Origin: Erpobdella octoculata
Lineage: Eukaryota > Annelida > Clitellata > Hirudinida > Erpobdellidae
DNA: 64,000 bases
Reading direction: 5' to 3'
Assembly: GCA_963978895.1 (NCBI GenBank)
Contig: OZ022246.1
Span: 4,017,821-4,081,820 of the forward strand
Shown here: positions 1 to 11,969 of the stretch, in pieces
Layout: the number at the start of each line of letters is the position of its first letter
Position numbering within the stretch: the first letter of the stretch is position 1
Position numbers and translations under genes: made by a program
Notes under the pieces: model-generated
The model's database searches: none
What the model was told of the DNA's origin: nothing
Seen by the model: only the letters and a program-made list of their open reading frames with translations

Positions 1-39
1 CAGTGATATGTGCATATTTTATGCCTATGTGATTTTATG

Positions 40-330
40 CGTATGTGTATGCTTATAGATACGCGTGTGTGCATATGTATGTGTGTTTATGTGTACGTAA
101 ACATGCATGCCTTTGTGTGTATGCATATATGCGTCTTGTATGTGTTTGTGTTATTGTAGAGATGTTCAGGCTCCCTTTCTACGTCCGGCATATACGTACG
201 TCGAGCAATAAAAATGGCTGCAAACATCTCACTTGCGGGCAAACCGGTGCCGACACAAGCACCGTGCCAACGATCGGCAAACAAACAGTCACGTATACAT
301 ACATACAGACAGACAGACAAACAATCGAGT
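40..330. repeat. TG/TATG-rich low-complexity DNA
   Basis: Degenerate alternating TG, GTAT and CATA words, then a short cagacagacag run near 302-318. Both strands give small open frames here, but their composition simply follows the repeat (runs of Tyr, Cys, Val, Thr). No gene is supported. Confidence 0.6.
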
Positions 331-604
331 ACGAAATAAAAAATACAAGTACGAGTAACAAGTACAACGTCACGTATTTTTCAGGTGGAGCTACACCTAA
401 AAGTACAATTACCAAGTACAGTCTAACAATGAAGTACAAGTACCAGAACAATTACCGATATAAATACCAGATACAAACGCACGTAAAAGTAAAAGTACAC
501 AATGCGAGTGTATTTAAAAGTAACAAGTTCATGTAGAAGTTAGAAGTACAACTGATCAAGTGTAAATGTGGGCAAGAGCAAAAGTGCAAGTATTCCACTG
601 TAAG

Positions 605-752
605 TTTAAGTACAAGTACTTTCTTACAAGTATGAGTACAAGTACTCTCCTACAAGTATGAGTACAAGTACTCTCTTACAAGTACTCTCCTACAAGTACT
701 CTCTTACAAGTACTCTCCTACAAGTACTCTCCTACAAGTACGAGGACAAGTA
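605..752. repeat. Minisatellite, 14-bp unit acaagtactctcct
   Basis: Imperfect tandem copies of about 14 bp (acaagtactctcct and acaagtactctctt), preceded from about 330 by scattered aagtac words that look like decayed copies. The open frame across it is a product of the repeat. Confidence 0.75.
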
Positions 753-1178
753 CGAGAAAGAAATACTGGAAGACAAATTTAATCACAATTGGCCCGGGAT
801 TCCTGCTGAAATCCTTTCTATCTCATTAGTCTCGCTGAATGATTCCACACAAAAAGAAAAAGAAAATATATAAATACAGTTATACAAGAAAATAAATAAT
901 CAAATAAATATAGTAAGTATTTATTTATTTATTTATTTATATAGGCGTATGGGAAAATATTTCTTGGTTGAAATATAAAATTATAAAACTGGAGATAATA
1001 TAATTGTTTGTTATTTTGCTGATTGTCTCATTAGTGTCGTTTTTAAATCTGTTCGTTTAAAAAATTGCGTTCTTCTAGTTGCAGAAGACATCATGCTTCG
1101 GATTTGAATGTGAGGAAGATTAAAGACATCGCATACATTAAATGGCTGGAAAAGCATGCTGGTAGTGGTGGTGATGGA

Positions 1179-1300
<122 letters not shown>

Positions 1301-1500
1301 NNNNNNNNNNNNNNNNNNNNNNNNNNNNNNNNNNNNNNNNNNNNNNNNNNNNNNNNNNNNNNNNNNNNNNNNNNNNNNNNNNNNNNNNNNNNNNNNNNNN
1401 NNNNNNNNNNNNNNNNNNNNNNNNNNNNNNNNNNNNNNNNNNNNNNNNNNNNNNNNNNNNNNNNNNNNNNNNNNNNNNNNNNNNNNNNNNNNNNNNNNNN
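1301..1500. other. Assembly gap of 200 Ns
   Basis: Exactly 200 unknown bases following a GA microsatellite. The round number suggests an estimated or fixed gap size. Open frames crossing it are meaningless. Confidence 0.95.
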
Positions 1501-1680
1501 ATTTGCAAAGCCATTGCAAATACCACAGAGCAAGCATATTTAGATTCTCTTTTATTATATCGTATTATATTATATTATATTATAGATTTCAGTCATCCAT
1601 ATATAGCAGCAGTTATTGCAGAAGTCATTATTTGGTGATACGTTTTAAGGCGTGATTGATGGGTACAACTAATAGATGCA

Positions 1681-1868
1681 ATAAATAATAACAACAACAA
1701 TAACAATAATAACAATAACAATAACGAAGATGATGATGGTGATGGTGATGAAGATGATGACGATGACGGTGACGGTGATGGTGGTGATGATGATGATGAT
1801 GATGACGATGATGAAAATGAGGATGATGATGACGACGACGACGACGATGGTGGTAATAATAATAATAA
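1681..1868. repeat. AAC/AAT then GAT/GAC trinucleotide repeat
   Basis: First aataacaacaac words, then about 140 bases of imperfect GAT, GGT and GAC triplets. The poly-His frame on the minus strand is a repeat artefact. Confidence 0.8.
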
Positions 1869-3271
1869 CGTATGTTTTTATATAACTTAGTTATATTCGT
1901 CAAACAAACTGGGGATCCATGCAAACATTAAGACACGCAGGTATCACTAAAATTCAGTACCATCATCATCATCAATAACACGGTTCCCGGATAAAAATGA
2001 ACATTTTTATTATCTTTATTGTATATATAAACATATTATTCACTGGAATAAGAATAAATATTTTAAATAAAAAATCATATAGATTAGAGTCTGAGCATGG
2101 GATAATGACAAACTCGCAGCGTTCAGCAAGCTGTGCGGGAAATACAGACAGAACAAAAATGGCGGTTCAATTTAGAGGTCACCTTGCTGACATTGAGCTG
2201 CGTCTGGGGATATTCGCCGACGTTCCATGACAAAAAGAAAACAGAAACCTTAAATCCTAATTTCAAAACCTACTCCCTTCCCCCCCCCCCCCCGTCCAAA
2301 CCTGGTGCTCATCCCTCCTCCTCGAAAACACTTTGGCAGCATAATTTTTCTAGAATTATTCACCAAGGACCGTCTACAAATAATTTTTGGCTAAAGCCAC
2401 TCACATCTTTATGCGATTTCAACTCCGTAGCCACTCCGAGCACAAAGATTTAGTTGCACCCAGATGCCTAGCGACGGGAGAAACGGAGAGAATGTGCCAA
2501 CCATTTGAAACATGCATTTAAACCTAAAGCGACTCATGAAGATGACCTTCACCTTCAACTAGCTTCTCAGGTCATTGATCGGTGACTGTTTGCTGAAGAA
2601 CGTTTTAGTAGTTTGTCCCGGATGCCAAACTTCCTCTTCACGTCACTGCTTGTGCCATACTATACTTTCCAAAACATTTTCAAAACACTACAAGAAAATC
2701 ATCATTCCCTCTTTTCATCTCACTATCAGGAAAACTGTATAAAAATAATAATTGATACATCGAAGACAAGTATAAGGGCAATACCGCCATCTTCATCCCT
2801 ATTTCCCAACTGACGACCCAATAGTCGGATAGTCGAAAAATCTTCCAAAAAAACTGAATTTCGAATCGCATAATTCCTTCATATCTGCACTGTGTATAGA
2901 GAAGTAATTAAATATGATTACACAACCACATGTACACTAGAGATGTTTGTTTATAAACTTGAAGAAAAAAAACATAAGAATTTCTGAGAAACATCTCACG
3001 CAGTCGCACGCAAGCAAGCAAGCAGGCAACATTTCCCACGACATCTCATGGCGAACACCCAAGTGGTAATCAGTCAGCGAGAGTGCACTGGACGAACCTC
3101 CCACACGTAACTCACACGGAGCATGCAAAAGTAACTTTTTTTAATATAAAAAAAAATAAAACCGCCGACTGAAACTGAAATTAAAACTCGGCAGTTTTGA
3201 CATTTGGCCACATCGCAGGGGTCAGTTTGACTGAAATGTTTTCTTTTTATTTTTAATATTGTTCTTTATGG

Positions 3272-3272
<1 letters not shown>

Positions 3273-3361
<89 letters not shown>
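3273..3361. repeat. (TA)n microsatellite
   Basis: Pure alternating TA of about 88 bases. Confidence 0.95.
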
Positions 3362-3365
<4 letters not shown>

Positions 3366-3805
3366 TTTAAGCATTTTTAAAAAAGTTTTTTATTCGGAGA
3401 GAAAACCAAAAAATAAACAAAAAGCTAAAACAAGAATATAAGGCTGGGGAAAACGAAAGGCGGTTTTAATCATTAAAAATTCATAAAGAAAACTGCGGTA
3501 CGCAGCGAACCGTGTGTGCGATTTGAATATCATTTTATCTTTAAACTCAGGGAGGGGAAAAAACGCTAAACGAACCCGGATAAGTCTACAAAAAAAAAAT
3601 TTGCTTAAAATTAAGTTTTTTCCCTCGTTTTAAAAACGCGGCATCAGACATCAGACATCAGACTCTCTCTCTCTCTCTCTCTCTTTCTCATTAGGGAGCC
3701 TTCAAAAGGTTTCATAAAATTTGCGTATCTTCGTTCTGCAAATGAAAAATCCATCCTGCTTGTTAACCATCAGCGGTAAGTGATTAGTTTTGAAAATGTC
3801 TCAAA

Positions 3806-3853
3806 CACACACACACACACGCACACGCACACACACACGCACACGCACACACA
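3806..3853. repeat. (CA)n microsatellite with CG interruptions
   Basis: About 48 bases of cacaca broken by cgcaca words. Confidence 0.85.
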
Positions 3854-4933
3854 TTTTCGTGTTAACAAATGTACGTGTTTGCTTGTGGCAAATATTTCTA
3901 TGGTAACATCGAATTGATTGTCTGATCATCTGTTCTTATTAAGGTGCAGAAAAAGATGAGAAAGCAAAAAAAAGGGGAAAAAAAGAGAAGGATGGAGAGT
4001 GGGGGTGGAAAATTTGAGAGGCAGTGAGGGAGAGAGGGAAAGAGAGAGAAAAAGACAAAGGGACAAAAAAGAAAAGAGAAATAAAGAAAGAGAGAGAATG
4101 CAACAACCCACTGAACGGTGATATCTAATAAGCGAAGTGATTTCTAATTGAATACTGCCTAATAAACCAAGACCGGGCATTCCCATCTCTCCGTTTTCTG
4201 GACTATTTATAGCCCGCTGAATATGATGCCAAATAAGGAAGATCTAATGGAGTATCTATGAGATAATAAACTTGGCTTTTCCAAGCACAGATAACCCCGT
4301 GTGCTGAGCATGAATTACCAGGAAAATCCAGGGAAAATGAACAGATGTTTTATAAAGCTTAGAAATAATATTTCCAACCTCACTATAAACTACTATAAAG
4401 CATCCGAATTCTCTCCATTGGTTCTCCCGGCCTGGCTCCACCTCCATCTCCCCCTCCCATCTCCCTCCCTCCCTCTTTCCCGCTTTCCCTTTTTTTATAA
4501 TATTTATGGATTAGGCAGGCACTTCGTTTAAATTTAGACTTCGCTTCGATATTTGGAGTAATATTTTAACTGGTTGTGAAAAAAGATTTTCTTTTTTTCC
4601 TTTAAAGATAAATAATACGACCATTTGTAAGTTTGGCGTGTTCCATACAAGCAAGAGTGGTTTTCGACAATGCAAACATTCGCTTCATATAAAAATAGCT
4701 GATTAATCAAATCCCAGATTATAGCAGTTCTTTAGCTTAATAGCTACATTAATCTTTTAAAAAAACGAAGTAGTCGCGTGTCGTAATATAATAAATAATT
4801 TAATGTATTTATAATAATTAAATAATTTAATGTATTTATAATAATTATAAAAAAAAACAAAAGCGCAAAATAATAACAATTTTTAAAACAGATTTATTAA
4901 CAGAAAACGAGAGACAGACATATAGAGCCGAAC

Positions 4934-5323
4934 CTATCACAGAGAGATAAACCCAGGTGCCATTGTTTGGAACGTCCAGGCTTGGAAGAGGGACAACCAG
5001 ACATTCGTACCAGCCGGAATCGCTTGATCTAAGCTGGGATATGTTGATGGAAGCTCCTTCGCTTATGTAAATTCTCTCGAGGAAAGAGACATCAACGTGA
5101 GACCGCAAGGAACCAGTCTGTATCAGTATCGGTATCTGCATGCCTTCTTTCCTCCACATGATCATCGTCTCGCCACTCCTGTTGCCCTCGGACGACGGTG
5201 GTGGCGGCGGCGCTGTGACGGTGACCATCGAGTAGTCGCATCCGAGAATGACGCTCCCACCAACTAATCCAACCTTTCTTTCTGATCGTCTGTCATATAA
5301 ATTTGACGCGTCCCTCACGTGGC
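4934..5323 (-). CDS. Isolated Ig V-set exon, Turtle/IGSF9-like (partial gene)
   Basis: One minus-strand exon of 390 bases (130 codons), with acceptor ttttacag before 5323 and donor GT after 4934. It encodes a V-set Ig domain: a Gly-Cys-Asp-Tyr B strand, a Met-Trp-Arg-Lys C strand with the core Trp, and an F strand reading Asp-Ser-Gly-Trp-Tyr-Glu-Cys. The downstream NNGTWVYLSVIG resembles the end of the first Ig domain of Turtle/IGSF9, single-pass neuronal adhesion proteins (family knowledge). A proline run followed by a Ser/Gly-rich stretch is inserted between the B and C strands. No signal-peptide exon, second Ig exon or membrane exon was found within about 4 kb either side. It is therefore an exon of a gene with very long introns, a gene partly beyond the window's left edge, or a stranded fragment. 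The frame is intact with both cysteines present. Confidence 0.6.
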
Positions 5324-6688
5324 CTGTAAAAATGTCACACAACTGTCTCACTTTATCTGCCTGGCTTTAATACGAATGAGTATCAAATATACATAATTAT
5401 ACATAAAGAATTAATAGCATTTTTTAGTACTATAGATGTATTTAATTAAATAGCCATCTTCTTGGCGCAGTGTGGATACATGTTCTTCTATCGGTTGGAT
5501 CGTTGGATGTACGAATTAGGTCGGTGCCGTCAAGTTTTGCCAAATGAGAATTGTTTCTTTTAATTATTATGCGGCGATCCCATTGGCAGTAGCCCTTGAA
5601 GTGGTTCAAAATCAGAAGATCTGATCTGAGCTTCTTCTTCTTAGCTTCAAATGCTTATATAGTTAACAAGCTAAAAAAAATTATTGCTTACCGATAGAAG
5701 CTGTTGGTCGGACGAAAAACTTTTCAATACTGATATGAAACATCACTCCAGCGTAAAAGAAAATGAATTTACGATCGATCGCAAAAACCATTGGAACTCG
5801 TTAGTCGAAAGTTTAGACACATCTGTGATTCTTAAACGAATTTCAAAACAAATGAAAACATCAACTGTAAGTAGGAGACGTTGTTATATCAGGTTATCAT
5901 AGCACAGAGAGTTCCGTGTGTGTGTGTATACCTGGGTACCCATAAAGCGAATGTATACTCACCGACAAACGAATCGAAACCGCCGCAAAAAAGCAACTCG
6001 CGACTCAGCAGACAACTCTCGCTCCAGTCACTCGGACGTCTGAAAGGCGGAGAAGTGGAGACGGATATCATACAAGCATTTCTCCATATGAGATGTTCCA
6101 GGCGACACACGTCGTTGTAATGAAATGCATGCGATTTCTCTATAAAATGTCATTATAAATTGAGACTGTTTGAGCAGATAATTATAATATTTCAGGCTAG
6201 AGCAAATAAGGTTTTTGCTCTTTACTTTTTGCGTTAAAAAATTAAAACTACCTAGAATTAGTTAAACAAAATTCATTTCTAAGTAGTTTTAATACATTTA
6301 AGTAAATTTTATTAAATAAATTATTTTATCTGTACAAAACTCAAAAAGCCATCAAGCTTCTACAGGCTTGGAAAAACGATCATTCATATAACTATAACTA
6401 AGAGTTATTCTACCGCCATTGTCCCGTGCTGGTCAGCGCCGGAAGGTGGAATAGGACAGGTGTAAGCAGGGATGGGGGGTGACTTTCAACCAGTTGATCG
6501 ATAAAAACTTTCAACTAATCGAATGGAAAATTATTACTTAATATAAATTGAGTTATTAGATAATTACATAATTAAACGTGAATCAGTTTTTATTCTTTAA
6601 AGAACATTTAGAAAGCTTATATTAGTATCCAAAGAATTAACAAGAAATAAGAGCATGTACAAATTCAAAACCGCGAAAATCTCCACAA
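5324..6688. other. Non-coding stretch, nothing firm
   Basis: AT-rich sequence without a supported gene. A GC-richer patch at about 5960-6110 contains a good minus-strand donor (gtgagtatac) and might be an upstream or 5'-UTR exon, but its translation is not recognisable. Confidence 0.4.
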
Positions 6689-7110
6689 CTAGCAGTACCC
6701 GTTGTGCCTTCACTCGCCGACACTCGCTTGAAATTAGAGAATTTGAATGCATCATAGAGCCATGCACAGTTCTTTTAGACCTGGTCCAGCTCATTTCATA
6801 TGCAGATAATTTCAGGCCCATCACGAAATTCCAAGACCAAACAAAAGTTTCATATGCACAAAAGTCGAGGCCCGGTCCTCTCCGTGCTGAACTGGACTCA
6901 GTCAGTTTTAAGGTGCACAAATACTCAAAGCTCTGAAAACTAACTTTTCTAAAACGAATAAAACACGTATCTTATTAATTTTTAAGAAAAATCTAAATAC
7001 TGAATTTCAAAGTTTTCACATTTTCAGTAATTAAGTTTTCAAGCAAATAATTCTTTTTCTCCACCTCACATTTGAGGTCTCGGAAACCAAATCATCAAAA
7101 AATAAATTTG
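6689..7110 (-). mobile_element. Decayed Helitron 3' end fragment
   Basis: Begins with ctagcagtacccg, the reverse of the CTAG 3' terminus of the two fuller Helitrons at 38871-40337 and 47736-49566. It continues with the same landmarks: gaaattagagaatttgaa, GGCCC-rich words, then a tcggaaaccaaat block. It is diverged and lacks the 5' TCTATATA end, so it is a relic. Confidence 0.6.
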
Positions 7111-7945
7111 ATAATAAATAAATAGCGGAAACTTTTTTTTTCTCTGATTTTTGTCACAGCCTCAAATATTTTGTGTAATGCCGGACAAAAAATTTTCGTT
7201 AATTTTGTTATATTTTTCTCATGTTTTATTATTTTTCGTTTTTTTATAAACTCTTTATAATCAATCTTCATTTGAGACAAGAAACTGTTTACACTTTCCG
7301 CTTGAAATAAATGACAAGATTTTTAACTTTTTTATTCTCTCGCTGTAAAGATGATTAAAAAAATATTTTATAAATTTGAGCAAATCCAACTTCTATGAGG
7401 ACGCAAAAATGATTTTTTAAGCTATAATTAATTATATATCCTGTGCAGATGAGTTGTCTACGGATTGGGTCGGGTCAGGTGCAGGATTTCGTACTTTATT
7501 ATAGTGGGTCAGGTCAAATTGGGTCAAGCTAAAAAAATACAAATTACAACTTGAAAGTTAATATCCTTACATAAAAAACACGACTCCAATTCATTTTCCA
7601 GTTGGCGTGATGAAGCTTCATCAACATCGGGGGGGAAATAGCAACATTGTCTGCAGTGTGCAAACTGTTCTGTGAAGAAGAAAACATCTAGAAATCTAAC
7701 CACCCATAAAGTTCTTCTGGTATCTGTAGTGAAGACTATCAACTTATTGTAATTTTAAATAAATAAACACAATTGGAAAAAAAACTGTTTTTATTTTACA
7801 ACTTTTTTTATTAGGTCACTTAGTTGTTTGAGATTTTGTCTGTCCGCGAACACCTAGCGAAAAAAACTAAAAATGCTTTCAAAATTTCACCCATCAAAAA
7901 CGATAAAGTAGAAAATAATTTTTACATCCTAAAAATACATTTTTC

Positions 7946-8160
7946 AAAAACAACGTTTTTCTTGCGCTCTAAAAAATATAAAATAATATTTTATAATTCA
8001 TTTACAACGAAAAACGTTGCGGGCGTATATAGGATACAACATCAAAACTTTAGTAAAACAAATAGTTATAAAAATAATGCGCCCGCAACGGTTTTCGTTG
8101 TAAATCAATCATATGAATATTATTTTATACTTTTTAGGGCGCAAGAAAAACGTTGTTTTT
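7946..8160. repeat. Long hairpin (inverted repeat) element
   Basis: Two arms of about 80 bases, roughly 7946-8025 and 8079-8160, are imperfect reverse complements around a spacer of about 53 bases. The outer ends read caacgtttttcttgcgc and gcgcaagaaaaacgttg; the inner ends are cgttgcgggcg and cgcccgcaacg. This looks like a palindromic MITE or foldback remnant. I could not define a target-site duplication. Confidence 0.7.
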
Positions 8161-8257
8161 TTTTAAATTTATTTTTTATGATGTTTTCTCTCACATCACA
8201 ACTACTACAGATCTCCGTTTAAGACTTTTTTTGTTTTACTATGATTTAGCACACGTC

Positions 8258-8450
8258 TTTTCCAAGACGGAGTCTTGCACAAAGGCGAGAAAGGGTTCTT
8301 TGCAAAGGCAGCCATTTATAGGCGCCTACCCTTTTAGCAATGCGAGTGAACTCCTTGCTTAAGGGAGTTACGCTGGTGATGCCGGCGAGGTTCGAACTGC
8401 CGACCTAATGATCGACAGGCGAACGCTCTAGCGCTCTGCCACCAGTGCCA
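8258..8450 (-). mobile_element. tRNA-derived SINE
   Basis: Read on the minus strand from 8450, a tRNA-like head shows an A-box-like tggcagagcgctagagc and a B-box-like cagttcgaacctc at tRNA-like spacing. A body follows containing actcccttaagcaaggagtt. The same body motif recurs in the SINE at 28142-28396. It is followed on the plus strand by a TA array. Confidence 0.7.
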
Positions 8451-8458
8451 ATTTTTTG

Positions 8459-8460
<2 letters not shown>

Positions 8461-8500
<40 letters not shown>
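8461..8500. repeat. (TA)n microsatellite
   Basis: About 40 bases of pure TA directly beside the SINE head. Confidence 0.9.
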
Positions 8501-8502
<2 letters not shown>

Positions 8503-9113
8503 CAAGATTTTTCGAAAATTTGTATATGTATTTAATTGTATTTGATTTGTTTTTGTTTTAAAACATAGATAATTAGATAATTATCATTTTTAATTTAAAT
8601 TCAAAAAATTTTCAAACGTCAATAGAATGCAATGTCATGAGGAGCAAGCCTTTATTTAAAATTTTATTCAATTGGATGACGGGAAGCTAGTTAATTTTCA
8701 CTTTCAAGGTTTGCAAACATCAAGCAAGCAAGGAAACAATCAAGCAAGTAAGCAAGCAAGACCGGCGGTGAAGTTAATATAAGGAATTTAAAAACCTAAA
8801 GTTATTTATATCATTTATTTTCCAACGGTGAATGGTGCAATGTTCAGAGCTTCAGAGCTATCTATGGCGATGCCGAAGGGTGTTTTCTAATCTATGGTTA
8901 TCTATCTATGATCATAAAAGACGTCTTTAAATTTTAACCATTTAGTTCTAAAACTAAATTGTTTTGTAATTTTTAATACAAAATTCAGCATAAATTGTTT
9001 TTGTAATTTTGCCTTTGCTTATTTTAATCTGAAATCTAATTTTCTCTTAAATCTTAGTTCATACCTTACCCATCGCGGAAAAGCGCAAGAAATTCATTTG
9101 TAAACAAGAAAAG
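8501..9113. promoter_or_regulatory. Upstream region of eIF3f
   Basis: AT-rich sequence with a few aagcaagcaa repeats and no other gene. It should hold the eIF3f promoter and 5' UTR by position only; I see no clear TATA box close to the start codon. Confidence 0.35.
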
Positions 9114-11391
9114 ATGGCGTTCGAAACAGGTCGTGGCATGCTCAACACGAGTTCTAATTTATTGAATGGTTTGACCTGTACTGTTCATCCCGTAGTTTTG
9201 CTGAGCATTGTGGATTCTTACGAGCGAAGAAACGAAGATTCTAAGCGAGTTATAGGAACTCTTTTAGGTGATTGCTCTCAATATGTTTCGTTCATTGTTC
9301 ATTTACATTAATTTACAATCGTTCTCGTTTTAACTCCGAGAGTCTACGTTCAATACGAGATGATTTTTTTTTATTATAATATTTGTGTTTGATTGACTTC
9401 GTAACTTAATTTTGTGTTGTTTCAGGCAGCGTCGAAAAAGGGGTAGTTGAGATCACAAACTCTTTCACAGTCCCACACAATGAATCCGAAGATGAAGTCA
9501 GTTGCATCAATTGAGATTATTATTTTTGAACTTAAATAAATTTAGTATGCTGATGAATTTTGAATTTCTTTTAGGTTGCAGTCGATATCGAATTTGCAAA
9601 GAATGTGTATGACTTGCACAAGAAAGTAAATCCTCATGAAGTCATAGTTGGATGGTAAGATTGCGATTACAATGCATTGCATTGTTATACTTTACATTTT
9701 ACCACTTTCTGTGATGCAGTCATATCGTTAACTAAAATTTCATTAATTCAATATATAATTATAAATAAATTTAAAATAAATATTTGTATATATTTTTTAG
9801 GTATTCAACAGGATACGATATCATTGAACATTCGGTTTTAATCCATGATTATTATTCTCGTGAATGCAAAAATCCCATTCATCTGATGGTTGATACATCA
9901 CTGAAGACCGCCAGGATGTCGATCAAAGCTTACGTCAGGTTGTTTAGCCTAATATAAATTCAAAAATTATTGCAATGAAGATGTTACAAATCTTTTTTTT
10001 TATGTAAAAGAAACAAGTAGCTCATTATTTCTAATTTTTGTTCTGTTTCGGATTGAATGTTTGCAAACCTTGCATGCAAAATTTAACTAACTTCCCGGCA
10101 AGCTGAAATTTAGACTAGCTTTCCATGACAACTCATCTTGAAAATTTTTTGCAGAAAAATATTTTTATTAAAATTAATCAACTCTATTTTAAAACAAATT
10201 AAACATAATTATATAAATTGTAACATACAAATTAAAAAAAAGTTGTTTAAAATTTTTTTCATTTCCTCAGTGTGCCTCTTGGTGTTCCCGACAAGACAGT
10301 AGGAACGATGTTCACACCGATCCCTCTTGAAATTGTTTATCAAGATTCTGAGAGAGTTGGACGTAAGTTGGATTTTATAATTTAACGATGATTAGGCAAA
10401 CGTTTTATCATGACTGTATTTATTAATGTTTTATTTACAGTTGAGTACCTTCTGAAACACAAGATGCTTAATAAGCGCCATGGGGTGTTGCCCTCTGACC
10501 TTACTCAAGTTTCGCTCAGCTGCACCCAGATGCTCACCTCTCTTGACAAGGTTATGGCCCATGTCAACAATATCCTGGTAAATTTGGCTTTTTCATTCGA
10601 TACTATATTAAATGCTTATATTTCTAGATATTACTTGTGATGAGTAACTATCAAATCAAATTTATTTAACGCCAATGTCGTAACTTACAAATAGTCTGAG
10701 TATGTGTGCTACTGTTTCATCACTATCCCTGTTTTTATCTATCTAATGATTTTGCATACCACTAATTAATTACTGATGTAATTAACTATTCTGAGATGTT
10801 TCACAAGTTATTTTTCTGTCTTGTTTAAGGCCGGAGAGATTCCATCGGATCCGCAAGTCGGCAGGTTGTTGATGGAGTTGATCAACAGCGGAATGAAAAT
10901 TCATCCCAATGAGTTTGAAGAAATCGTCAGTTCTGGAATGAAGGTATGTTTTTTTTTAAATTGTTGTTTGTTATTTTATTAGATTAGAAGTACTAGAAAT
11001 GAACGATCAGCATTTAAAATTAATATTTTGGCTTCAAATCTTTGTAGTTGTTATGTCCATTTTTGTTTTCCCATTAAAAGTTTTTACTTCTATTCTTGAA
11101 TGTGAAAAACATACTTATTGGATGTATTCATTTTTATTCTAATAATAATTTAAGTATGATTTTTGCAACAATTGGTATGTTTCTTACCCCTTATCTTTAT
11201 TTCCACTATGTTACTTATTTATTTTTTAAGGAAATTGTATAGAGTATTGTATAATATCTGTTGGTCTTTTTTTACCATTTTAAAACAAGTACTTATTTTT
11301 TTTTTTTATAAAGGATCTTCTCATGATGTCTTATCTCAGCAATTTGACAAAAACTCAACTGGTGATCGGAGAGAAGTTAAACCAACTGTAA
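9114..11391 (+). CDS. eif3f: Eukaryotic translation initiation factor 3 subunit F
   Basis: Eight exons: 9114-9267, 9426-9496, 9575-9654, 9801-9938, 10271-10362, 10441-10577, 10830-10943 and 11314-11391, all with GT-AG introns in consistent phase. They total 864 bases, or 287 aa. The product is the MPN-domain subunit f of cytoplasmic eIF3, which recruits the 43S complex to mRNA. The MPN domain covers about residues 22-150, with the diagnostic stretch [18 protein letters not shown] followed by [20 protein letters not shown]. The C-terminal helix [20 protein letters not shown] ends the protein. It lacks the long Ala/Pro-rich N-terminus of mammalian eIF3f, and its length is near that of other invertebrate forms. 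The ATG is the first in the exon and leads directly into the MPN core. It converges tail to tail with the ATPase gene. Confidence 0.95.
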
Positions 11392-11454
11392 ATTGTGTGA
11401 CATTTGGAAGTGTCTAATCTTGCATGTCTAAATCGTCGGTTCACCGTCTATTGT

Positions 11455-11460
11455 AATAAA
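11455..11460 (+). promoter_or_regulatory. Polyadenylation signal AATAAA of eIF3f
   Basis: Canonical aataaa about 64 bases after the eIF3f stop codon, followed by a T/GT-rich stretch. Confidence 0.75.
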
Positions 11461-11969
11461 GTTGTCATTTTTTATTAGATCATCGTTTCTGTAATAAACG
11501 CAGGTGAAACATAGGTGTGGCTTCGATCTTCAATCGGGATGACATCAATACAAAAGTACATTCATTTTTGAGTGTCACTTACTGAACAGACCAGCAGCCA
11601 TTTTACCATGTTGGCAGCTCGCTCGCAGATAGGACCAGCGGCATATGTGGTGTTCATGGCAGCCCCGCGCACTACTCACTAGGTCCACAAGCACATAAAG
11701 GACTTTTAAAATATATGAAATACTATTAGGTTGAAATGCAACTTTTTGTGGAAAGGACAACTGGGACGAAAAATGCTTACGTGTTGTAAAATGTGCGATT
11801 CGGGGGCCGGGTGGATTCAATTGCGGTGCGTGTGGCACTGCTTTAGTATTTTGTTGCTACTCGATGGCTAAGCACTTTTAACAGTAACAGTTTTATGTAA
11901 AATTATAACAAATAATTACAGTTTTCAACAGCAAAAGTAAGTAGAAAAGAAGGCAATGTATTTGAATTG
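11461..11969. other. Intergenic region between convergent genes
   Basis: About 510 bases separating the 3' ends of eIF3f and the ATPase gene. A GC-richer patch at 11583-11657 on the minus strand reads as a 25-codon open stretch starting with ATG and ending at a good donor (gtaagt). It could be a first exon, but no partner exon was found. Confidence 0.4.

Larger units (their letters stand above)
1869..4933. other. Gene-poor DNA with simple repeats
   Basis: No exon with convincing splice sites or recognisable protein was found on either strand. Visible items are a (TA)n array at 3273-3361, a CT run near 3664-3684, a CA-rich run at 3806-3853 and a purine-rich GA stretch at about 3950-4100. The frames at 1997-2453 and 2613-2871 have no family resemblance I can see. 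Confidence 0.5.

Noticed and set aside
5963..6110. Minus-strand open stretch ending at a strong gtgagt donor
   Set aside because: Could be a 5' exon, but the translation matches no family I know, and no in-frame partner exon or signal peptide was found.
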